From an uncultured Treponema sp. (GTDB lineage Bacteria; Spirochaetota; Spirochaetia; Treponematales; Treponemataceae): a DNA stretch of 64,000 nucleotides. The position numbers were made by a program, and so were the translations under genes. This document shows positions 25,045-31,803 of the stretch, one piece after another. The stretch is taken from contig NZ_CAKVAM010000006.1 of the NCBI RefSeq assembly GCF_934725225.1, forward strand, positions 156,846 to 220,845, given 5' to 3'. Each line of letters opens with the position of its first letter. The first letter of the stretch is position 1. The notes under the pieces are model-generated. The model was not told the DNA's origin, ran no database searches, and saw nothing but the letters and a program-made list of their open reading frames with translations.

Positions 25045-26025
25045 ATGAGCAAACAGACAAAAATCACTTACAGAATGATAGAAAGACTTTCAAAAATCCA
25101 TGAAATGATAAAAACTGGAAATTTTCCTAATTCAAATGATTTTGCAAAAGAAACAGAATCCAGTGCGGCAACCATAAGCCGCGATATTGAATATCTGAGA
25201 GACAGAATGAATGCGCCTATAAAATACGATTACAACCAAAAAGGCTTTTTCTACACAAAAAATTACGAACCGAATTTTCAAAATTATCTTTCAGAAAAAG
25301 ATTTTAACACTCTGATTGCCGCAAAAAATCTGCTTTCACATTATAAAAACACACCAATTTACAAAGAAGCCTGCAATCTTATAAACCTGATTTCGGAATC
25401 TTGTATAAATAAAAATACTGCATTAATCGAACGAATTACGGTTGCGCCAACAGAAGAAGTTGCAATAAACCAAAATTTATGGAATGTCATTCAAGACGCA
25501 TTGAACAAAAATCTTATTCTAAAATTTGATTACACAAATCGCTGGGGAAAACAAACCGAACAAAGAAAAGTCCATCCTTACCAGATTGTTTTGGATAATG
25601 GAATTTGTTATCTTTTTGGATTTGACGAATTGCGGAATGAAGAGCGGATTTTTTCATTAGCAAGAATGAAAAACATGACACTAACTGAACAAAAATTTGA
25701 TTTGCCAAAAGATTTTGAATTCAACAACCGACTTGGAAATTCAAATTTCGGCGGATTTTTCAGCAGCAAAAAAGAACACTACAAAATTGAATTTTATGGA
25801 GAAGCCCGAACAATTATAAAAGAGCGAAAATGGGCAGACAATCAAAGCTTCAAAGAAAGCAAATACAAAACTACAATTGAATTTGAAAGCACACAATCAC
25901 TTAAAATAAAAAACTGGGTGCTTTCAAATGGTTGTAAGGCCCGTCCAATAAAACCTAATTGGCTTTTTGAAGAATGGAAACAAAATGTTCTGGAAATGAA
26001 CAGAATGTTGAATTGGCCACTTTAA
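25045..26025 (+). CDS. WYL-domain transcriptional regulator 1
   Basis: 326 residues. N-terminal winged HTH (~1-65, DFAKETESSAATISRDIEYLRDRMNAPI), then a WYL domain (~135-215; the signature triplet appears as CYLFGF) and a C-terminal WCX-type domain with a (K/R)EWxDNQ-like helix. WYL regulators sense ligands or nucleic acids and commonly control phage-defence operons (BrxR, CapW) or DNA-damage genes (PafBC). It is the first of two tandem WYL genes at the left edge of the island and is the best candidate to bind the repeated palindrome. Confidence 0.92.
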   Translation: MSKQTKITYRMIERLSKIHEMIKTGNFPNSNDFAKETESSAATISRDIEYLRDRMNAPIKYDYNQKGFFYTKNYEPNFQNYLSEKDFNTLIAAKNLLSHYKNTPIYKEACNLINLISESCINKNTALIERITVAPTEEVAINQNLWNVIQDALNKNLILKFDYTNRWGKQTEQRKVHPYQIVLDNGICYLFGFDELRNEERIFSLARMKNMTLTEQKFDLPKDFEFNNRLGNSNFGGFFSSKKEHYKIEFYGEARTIIKERKWADNQSFKESKYKTTIEFESTQSLKIKNWVLSNGCKARPIKPNWLFEEWKQNVLEMNRMLNWPL

Positions 26026-26028
26026 TTT

Positions 26029-26151
26029 CTACGCTTTCATCAACTCGCAAACTTCCTCATCCGTAAGTTCGCGGTATTCGCCGGTGGCAAGGTTTTCGTC
26101 CAGCTTTAGAGGTCCGATTGAAATGCGTTCTCGGTCTTGTGATTCTGTGGG
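26029..26151 (-). pseudogene. C-terminal remnant of an RsuA/RluB-family pseudouridine synthase
   Basis: 40 codons on the minus strand end at TAG (26031-26029) and are cut upstream by an in-frame TGA at 26154-26152. They read RISIGPLKLDENLATGEYREL then TDEEVCELMKA, which matches the last ~35 residues of RsuA/RluB-type 16S/23S rRNA pseudouridine synthases. The rest of the gene is absent. It lies between the two WYL genes, so insertion of island DNA probably truncated a resident gene. Confidence 0.7.
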
Positions 26152-26192
26152 TCAGAGTGCCATCAAATGATAGTATTAAAAAAAATCTATGA

Positions 26193-26198
26193 TATAAT
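26193..26198 (+). promoter_or_regulatory. Leaderless -10 box of WYL-2
   Basis: TATAAT (26193-26198) ends 7 nt before the ATG at 26205. The 15 bases from TATAAT to ATG are the same as upstream of WYL-1. A TGATAG half-site lies at 26168-26173 but at a different spacing (19 nt). Confidence 0.6.
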
Positions 26199-26204
26199 AA
26201 AAAT

Positions 26205-27242
26205 ATGACTAAAGCACTTTCCGCAGAAGAAAAAAGAATCCGACAAGCAAAACGCGATGAAAAAAAAATTGAAAAACTTTTAAATCCAAAACTTGATGAA
26301 CGCTGCTATGAGATTTTACGCATTCTACGAGATGCTCCAAAACATCCGGAAATAAAATACAATTCCAAATACTTTGAAAATCATTTTCAAACTTCGAACA
26401 TAACAATTCTTAGAGCAATCCGAACTTTAAAAGACATGGATTTAATAGAAGAAAAACAAACACACGGAAGTTATAAAATCAAAAAAACAGTCGAGGAAAT
26501 CTACTCTAATGAAACTAAGAAAAATATCGCCCTTGTGGCAAGCCTAAAAGGACTTTTACAACAGTACCAAAATACTCCGCTTTTTGAAAACATTACAAAA
26601 CTGATTTATTTTCTTGAACCAAAAGTTGCAAAGGAAGATTCCGTTTTGTCTTCCGGGCGCATAATTGTATCTCCTCAAATGGAATATGACATCAATGTAA
26701 AAAACTGGGATAAAATAAACGAAGCCTTATCAAAAAATCGAAAAATACAATTTCGCTACACAAAACCATACACAAATAACGAAGCAGAGCGTCTTGTGTG
26801 GCCTTTTCAGCTTATTCTGGACAACGGCTCTGTATATCTTTTTGCCTACAGTGAATATGCGGATTGTGTCCTTTTATATGATTTAAATTTTATGACAGAC
26901 ATTGTAATTACAGAAGAAGAATTTAAACTTCCCGAAAAATATGATTTCAATAATTATTGTGGTGGCGGCAGACTTGGGGCATTCAAAACCGATAATGTTG
27001 AAAAATATAAAATCCGCTTCACTGGATATGCAAAAGATTGGATAAAACTTCACAAATGGGCAGATGACCAAAAATTTAAGGAAGATAAAAAATCCACAAC
27101 AATAACTTTTTCTTCAAGCCAATTTGAAAAAGTGCTTCAATTGATCTTTTCTTGGGGTTCACAAGCAGAACCGCTTGCTCCAAAAAAACTGGTAAAAAGA
27201 TGGAAAGAAGAAATTACAATTTTATGGAAAAAGATAAAATAA
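26205..27242 (+). CDS. WYL-domain transcriptional regulator 2
   Basis: 345 residues. A Lys-rich N-terminus is followed by a winged HTH (~38-95, YFENHFQTSNITILRAIRTLKDMDLIEE), a WYL domain (VYLFAYSEYADCVLLYD) and a WCX-like C-terminus (KIRFTGYAKDWIKLHKWADDQKF). It is a diverged paralogue of WYL-1, sharing the same order of domains and the HKWADDQKF/RKWADNQSF signature. A tandem of two WYL regulators recalls PafB-PafC, which act together. Separate leaderless promoter. Confidence 0.92.
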   Translation: MTKALSAEEKRIRQAKRDEKKIEKLLNPKLDERCYEILRILRDAPKHPEIKYNSKYFENHFQTSNITILRAIRTLKDMDLIEEKQTHGSYKIKKTVEEIYSNETKKNIALVASLKGLLQQYQNTPLFENITKLIYFLEPKVAKEDSVLSSGRIIVSPQMEYDINVKNWDKINEALSKNRKIQFRYTKPYTNNEAERLVWPFQLILDNGSVYLFAYSEYADCVLLYDLNFMTDIVITEEEFKLPEKYDFNNYCGGGRLGAFKTDNVEKYKIRFTGYAKDWIKLHKWADDQKFKEDKKSTTITFSSSQFEKVLQLIFSWGSQAEPLAPKKLVKRWKEEITILWKKIK

Positions 27243-27305
27243 ATAGTTTTTTCCCCTTCCTCTCAAAAAAACTATGAATTTTTAGAAAGGTGAACAAAAG
27301 CGTAA

Positions 27306-27420
27306 GCAAATTTACAATTTGTGAAGATTTTGTGCGATAAGAACGATTAAGGTTGCATAGCAACCCGAACCAGCCCAAGTAAAACGCGAGCACAACCGTC
27401 TGAACAAATTGGAAATTTGC
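27306..27420. repeat. Nested inverted repeat: structured RNA or foldback element
   Basis: Three nested stems share one axis: a 17-bp outer stem with one mismatch (27306-27322 with 27404-27420), TTGTGC/GCACAA (27330-27335 with 27390-27395), and an inner hairpin GGTTGC-ATA-GCAACC (27351-27365). A T-run follows at 27429-27433. It sits in the 224-bp gap between WYL-2 and the small unknown gene and has no sensible reading frame. It could be a non-coding RNA of the island, a terminator-bearing repeat or the remnant of a mobile element. Confidence 0.55.
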
Positions 27421-27466
27421 TGAAAGCGTTTTTCTCAATTTATAAAAAACTCGACATTTTGACTAA

Positions 27467-27832
27467 TTAAATTATTTTATAATGAAAATCCGTATCAAAA
27501 TCAGTAAGTTCCTTTGGAAGACAGAAAAATTTTCTAATTTTATTAAGTTCTCGTTTTTTTAATCCGCCATGAAGAATTGTAAATCTGTCTGTATCTTTGT
27601 GAAACACAACACGTCCGCGAGAAATATAAAAATATTCAGACCGCAAAATTAGAGGAAGTTTATTTAATTCTTCTTTTTCAAAGATCTGCTCCCAGAAGTC
27701 CGCATGGTCTGAAAGCCCTGTGATACATTCGCCATAAGGCAAACCGTTTTCAACTGCAACTGAATCTGCGAACAAAACTTCATCGTAATAAAACCACCAG
27801 ATTCCAACAGATGGCGTTTTACAAACTAGCAT
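27467..27832 (-). CDS. Small unknown protein under the island operator
   Basis: 121 residues from the ATG at 27832, which has GAGAGG ~10 bases upstream; an in-frame ATG 63 nt earlier has none. Aromatic-rich start (SVGIWWFYYDEVLFADSV), then HADFWEQIF and SRGRVVFHKDTDRFTILHG. It looks like a compact alpha/beta protein; I do not recognise a fold or function. A perfect copy of the island palindrome lies 57 bp upstream, so it belongs to the same regulon. Confidence 0.72.
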   Translation of the reverse strand: MLVCKTPSVGIWWFYYDEVLFADSVAVENGLPYGECITGLSDHADFWEQIFEKEELNKLPLILRSEYFYISRGRVVFHKDTDRFTILHGGLKKRELNKIRKFFCLPKELTDFDTDFHYKII

Positions 27833-27888
27833 ATTATGCAACCTCTCACACAATAAAATTCGTAAATATTCAATATAACACAAAAAGT

Positions 27889-27905
27889 CTATCACTAAAT
27901 GATAG
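27889..27905. promoter_or_regulatory. Island operator copy a (CTATCA-N5-TGATAG)
   Basis: Perfect 17-bp palindrome with spacer CTAAA. On the minus strand it is followed after 10-11 nt by TTATAT/TATATT, the -10 of the small unknown gene at 27832. Confidence 0.75.
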
Positions 27906-28030
27906 CATTCATACTTTATTTTAGAAAAAACATGGAGAAATTATGCCATTAGCTTCAGAAGAAAAAATTAATGTTTCAAATTGTTAACTGCACAAAGGAA
28001 AACGTAATAAATCTGTCATTCTTATTTCTC

Positions 28031-29695
28031 CTACAAACAAAATCCTATACGTCTTGAGCCTTCTGGATTGTCGATTTTTTCGCACTTACACATATCGCGG
28101 ATATCTGAGATTTCCGGACGTTCCCCTGTAATCACTTCGTTCATCGCAATTTTTCTTACGATATTGTCTATCTGACCGCCTGAAAAATTGTAATTCTTTG
28201 CAAACTCAGTGGCTGATTTTTCATCGAGCCAGGAAAGCTTGTTCATCCAAATTGAAGTCTTTGCTTCTATTGAAGGATTCTCAAACTTAATCTTAAAGAG
28301 AAAGCGGCGTTCAAAAGCTGAGTCCATATTTGAGGCAAGGTTCGTTGTTGCAATAAAGATGCCTTTGAGATTTTCAAGCTCTTCAAGGATGATATTCTGG
28401 ACTGCGTTTTCTGTCTGAGCGCAGTTCCCGGAAGTATCATTCTTTCTTTTGGAGATAATAGCATCTGCTTCATTGAAAAGAAGAATTGGTATAAGCTCTC
28501 CCTTCCTTTCTGCAAGCTTACAGTTATTTCTATAGCTTGTGAAAATCTTTTTGATGCGCTTTTCACTTTCTCCAAACCAGGCAGACTTCGCTTCGCTGAT
28601 ATCAACATGAATGATAGAACGACCTGTTTCCTTTGCAATCTGCATAACCGATTCTGTTTTTCCGGTTCCAGGTGCTCCGTACAATAAAACTGCAACGCCT
28701 ACAGGAAGCCCATCGTCTTTAAGACGCCGCTGGATACCTTTGAGTTTTTCTTCCTGAAGGACTTCCTTGAGGCGGTCAATTTCCTTCTGATTTTCAGGAC
28801 TGTAGAAAAGCTTCTTCTCTTTGATGCAGTCTGTTTTAATCAGATTCTTATCGTTAATGCTGTCTTCAAAGAGGAATGCTTTTTCGCCAAGGACGAGCTT
28901 TCGGCCTTTATCTGAAAGCGTTATGGTTGCATCAGAAAGATTTCCTTTCTTTACGAATTCAACGAGTCCCTTCTGGAAAAGTTCATGCTTTTCTTCCATC
29001 ATTTCTATGGCAACATTGTATCTCTCTCCTCCATCGTATAAATCGGATATGGTCGCATTCAGATTAGAATCTCCGCCTTTCAAAACATCATTTGCAACAT
29101 CATAAAGGAAAAAACGATAATTAGGATTTTCAAGTTCTGCAGAAACCCTCTTTACAACTTGGAGGTATGAATGAGCTCTTTCGTACAGTCTCAATTCTCT
29201 CTGAATTGACCTTGCAGACATATCTTCTCCACGGCGTGACTCATAGCGGTCAGCCATATAAGAGATGAAGTCAATATCATCATCTTCTTTCTTTGCCTGA
29301 GGAATATATTCGGTATTATTATAGATTGATTCGCTGAAATCATTTATTGGCTGAACAGCATCATTTCTTCCGCTGTGTTCCAGAAAACCGTGCTCAACAA
29401 GAAAGTCAATTTCTTTTTTCCAGTTGATAATAGACATAACTGGTACATCCAGTTTTCTAGAAATATTTTTGAGAGAAAAGCTGTCTTCGTATTCAAAATA
29501 GCTTTCACAGACAAGGCAGAGAATCCAGACCTGAATCTGATTGAGATTATAGAGAGTCTTCAAATTTTCCATAGCCGCGCTATAAGCTTTTGTTTTCTTG
29601 ATTTTAAGCCTCGAATCGTTTAAACTCTGATATACAGAACTCATTGCCTTGGAAATGTTCCATCTAATCTTCTTTTCTTTCAACACTTCTTCCAT
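28031..29695 (-). CDS. AAA+ ATPase of the defence-type island
   Basis: 554 residues; the start MEEVLKEKK has GAGG 6 bases upstream, better than the ATG 42 nt earlier. The N-terminal ~300 residues are helical and have no clear domain (HTH-like stretch near ~75-110). The C-terminal AAA+ module is complete: Walker A GAPGTGKT at 340-347, Walker B LLFNEAD at ~406-411 (Asn408 replaces the usual Asp before Glu, a variant of this subgroup), sensor-1 IATTN, and the arginine finger FERRF. The short tail RRIGFCL resembles other members. It may remodel protein or DNA complexes. Controlled by an island operator 119 bp upstream. Confidence 0.88.
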   Translation of the reverse strand: MEEVLKEKKIRWNISKAMSSVYQSLNDSRLKIKKTKAYSAAMENLKTLYNLNQIQVWILCLVCESYFEYEDSFSLKNISRKLDVPVMSIINWKKEIDFLVEHGFLEHSGRNDAVQPINDFSESIYNNTEYIPQAKKEDDDIDFISYMADRYESRRGEDMSARSIQRELRLYERAHSYLQVVKRVSAELENPNYRFFLYDVANDVLKGGDSNLNATISDLYDGGERYNVAIEMMEEKHELFQKGLVEFVKKGNLSDATITLSDKGRKLVLGEKAFLFEDSINDKNLIKTDCIKEKKLFYSPENQKEIDRLKEVLQEEKLKGIQRRLKDDGLPVGVAVLLYGAPGTGKTESVMQIAKETGRSIIHVDISEAKSAWFGESEKRIKKIFTSYRNNCKLAERKGELIPILLFNEADAIISKRKNDTSGNCAQTENAVQNIILEELENLKGIFIATTNLASNMDSAFERRFLFKIKFENPSIEAKTSIWMNKLSWLDEKSATEFAKNYNFSGGQIDNIVRKIAMNEVITGERPEISDIRDMCKCEKIDNPEGSRRIGFCL

Positions 29696-29780
29696 AAGTA
29701 CCTCATAATTCGAAGGATAGTTAAACGGAAATGTCAAGGCTCTAAGCTAAGCGTGCCTTGACATGGACGTATAGACACCT

Positions 29781-29868
29781 CTTCTATTACACCTATATTT
29801 ATACTCAAGTAAACTATCATTTTGTGATAGAGCCAGCGCTTTTTGCAAAGATTTTTATAAATTTCTAA
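29781..29868. repeat. Direct repeat, left copy: duplicated promoter/operator segment
   Basis: About 86-88 bp nearly identical to 39354-39440. It contains the -10 TTTATA (minus-strand TATAAA, 29798-29803) and island operator b. Differences are a few substitutions and a 1-bp indel. The two copies flank the PcfJ-helicase-PLD-DUF262 block and drive the AAA+ gene and the DUF262 pair respectively. Confidence 0.85.
29814..29830. promoter_or_regulatory. Island operator copy b, upstream of the AAA+ gene
   Basis: CTATCA-TTTTG-TGATAG. On the minus strand it is followed by exactly 10 nt and then TATAAA (29803-29798), the likely -10 of the AAA+ gene. Confidence 0.8.
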
Positions 29869-29999
29869 TTGCCAGGCGGAGCGTAGCGCCGCATAGAGAA
29901 GAAAAATTTTTATTTTTTTTGAGAGAATCTGGGATTTTATTTTACAAAAGTATTTCACCCTTCGCATTAAAGTTGTAATTGAATAGATTTTTTGCTCTT

Positions 30000-30016
30000 C
30001 TATCATTGTTTGATAG
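30000..30016. promoter_or_regulatory. Island operator copy c, upstream of the PcfJ-like gene
   Basis: CTATCA-TTGTT-TGATAG, then exactly 10 nt and TACAAT (30027-30032). The palindrome covers the place where a -35 would be. Copies b and c face opposite ways within the 316-bp divergent gap 29738-30052, which otherwise holds only a short GC-rich hairpin near 29873-29892. Confidence 0.8.
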
Positions 30017-30052
30017 TTCTTCTGAGTACAATAAAATGTTCAGGAGGTTGTC

Positions 30053-31732
30053 ATGAAACTCACTGCACAATTAAAGAAACTCATTTTACAGTCTGTTCAC
30101 TGCACAGGATACCTGTCTCAGAGGTATGGGAATTACAGGCTTGAACATAATGAATATGACAATAAATGGTATTTCAAGAAGAAATTTTCGAAGGATAATT
30201 ATGACGGAGTTGCCACAGATAGCATTTCTTCATGGAAGCATAACCGTAAATATGAATTAAAAGAAAAGGAATTTGCTGGTGTCGTTGTAAAAATAGATAG
30301 AGTTCTTATATCAACACTGCTTGGTACGTACAAACGTACTTATAGAGATGAGTATATTTATTCCTGTGATTTTGCACCTTTAAGGCAGGACGGTTGTTCT
30401 GTTCTTGCTGCAACAGTTTTTTTCAGAAACGGATGCAAACGCATAGTCCCACTGGATTGTATCAAAGAGTCAGAAGATTTCTCCAACGGAAAAGAGACCA
30501 GACGGATTATGACGAATCTGGAACAGTTGATTTCTGAAGATATTAAAAAGAATGTTGTAACGGTCAAACCTGACGGTATCATTGAGATTGAGAATAGTTA
30601 TATCAGCATGAATCCGGAGACTGCTGAACTTCTTAACTTGAAACGCTATCTTGTCCTGGATGTGCGAAACAGAAGAGCAAGCTGGTATGCTGAAGAAGGA
30701 AATGAATGGTTCAATATTTCTGATGCTGAATACAATCAGATAATGGATGTCATGAACTCCCAAATGAAAGAGGCCTGTGGTTTTGTTCCTGATTTGTTAT
30801 ACGGAGAGACAAATTTTGACCGGCTTGTAAACTTTGCTAGATTCCCTTTTGCTCCTGTTCTGAATGAACTTTGTGTAGAAGAAATCCTCGGTTATAAATT
30901 AAATGAAACAGAATCAGATCTAAAAAACAGTCCAGACTGCGTTAAAAAATTCATACAGCTTACAGGTCTTCCATACACTCCTAAAATCAACAAGATTTTG
31001 TTGCAGGGGCATCGTGACTTTGCTGAATATTTTTCAATCTGTTCTCTGGGATTCAAGGATGAAAAGTTAATTGAAAAACTTATGGATGCAGACAAGTCCA
31101 GGTTATTTGCAGCAGCGACTCCGTATTCTGATAATCTCCTTTTGAAAGCTGATGTTTCTTTTTTGTTCATGTTTTATGATGAAAAGACAGTCATAAAACT
31201 GCTAAGCGAGCAGCTTTATGAGAAAGCATATTACACAACCGACGATTGTCTGTCGTATATGAAAATGCTTTCTGAAGCCGAGGAACTATCTCAGGATGTT
31301 ATCAATAAAATCAGGAAAGAAGGCTTTACTGAATACAATCACAATCTTCTGATGAGAATCTGGCGGGATTTACATCCTTCTAAAGGTGAGAAATTTGAAA
31401 ACGAGGCTATTTCTTATTCGGATGAAGAAAAGAATCTGGAATGGGAAAATGCCGGTTATAAGTTCTGTCTTCCGGAAAATACTAGCCGACTGGTCGATAT
31501 CGGCTCGAAGATGAATATTTGTGTGGGTCATTTATATCGCGATAAAGCCGTAAACAAAGAGTGCACAATTGTTTATGCCCAGAAAGACGGTGAGTATGAG
31601 CTTTGCATAGAAGTGAACAAGCATAACAATCGCTTTCGCCTTGTTCAGAAAAGTGCATTCAATAACAGTGTTCCAAAGGGACAAGACATGACAATTTTTA
31701 AGCAGTGGTGCCGTGTAAAAGGTGTAAGTTGA
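30053..31732 (+). CDS. PcfJ-like protein
   Basis: 559 residues; AGGAGG precedes the start. The C-terminal ~80 residues match the PcfJ-like domain found in plasmid and phage genomes: RLVDIGSKMNICVGHLY (~481-497), an ELCIEVN strand and a terminal QWCRVKG. The N-terminal ~250 residues are beta-rich and the middle is helical, both unassigned. PcfJ was named from conjugative-plasmid clusters, but its function is unknown. Here it stands between divergent island promoters, with its own operator and a helicase gene directly downstream. Confidence 0.82.
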   Translation: MKLTAQLKKLILQSVHCTGYLSQRYGNYRLEHNEYDNKWYFKKKFSKDNYDGVATDSISSWKHNRKYELKEKEFAGVVVKIDRVLISTLLGTYKRTYRDEYIYSCDFAPLRQDGCSVLAATVFFRNGCKRIVPLDCIKESEDFSNGKETRRIMTNLEQLISEDIKKNVVTVKPDGIIEIENSYISMNPETAELLNLKRYLVLDVRNRRASWYAEEGNEWFNISDAEYNQIMDVMNSQMKEACGFVPDLLYGETNFDRLVNFARFPFAPVLNELCVEEILGYKLNETESDLKNSPDCVKKFIQLTGLPYTPKINKILLQGHRDFAEYFSICSLGFKDEKLIEKLMDADKSRLFAAATPYSDNLLLKADVSFLFMFYDEKTVIKLLSEQLYEKAYYTTDDCLSYMKMLSEAEELSQDVINKIRKEGFTEYNHNLLMRIWRDLHPSKGEKFENEAISYSDEEKNLEWENAGYKFCLPENTSRLVDIGSKMNICVGHLYRDKAVNKECTIVYAQKDGEYELCIEVNKHNNRFRLVQKSAFNNSVPKGQDMTIFKQWCRVKGVS

Positions 31733-31746
31733 AAAAAAATGCTTTG

Positions 31747-31763
31747 CTATCACTAGGTGATAG
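31747..31763. promoter_or_regulatory. Island operator copy d, upstream of the helicase gene
   Basis: CTATCA-CTAGG-TGATAG, then exactly 10 nt and TACAAT (31774-31779). It starts 15 bp after the PcfJ stop, so the helicase has its own promoter. Confidence 0.8.
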
Positions 31764-31803
31764 TATCTTCATTTACAATTGAGTTTTGAGGAGTTTTAGC
31801 CCA

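Noticed and set aside
26163..26173. TGATAG half-site before WYL-2
   Set aside because: Only one half is present and the distance to the -10 is 19 nt instead of 10; not counted as an operator.
29870..29900. Short GC-rich hairpin between the AAA+ and PcfJ genes
   Set aside because: Arms of only 4-5 bp without a T-run; too weak to call a terminator or RNA gene.
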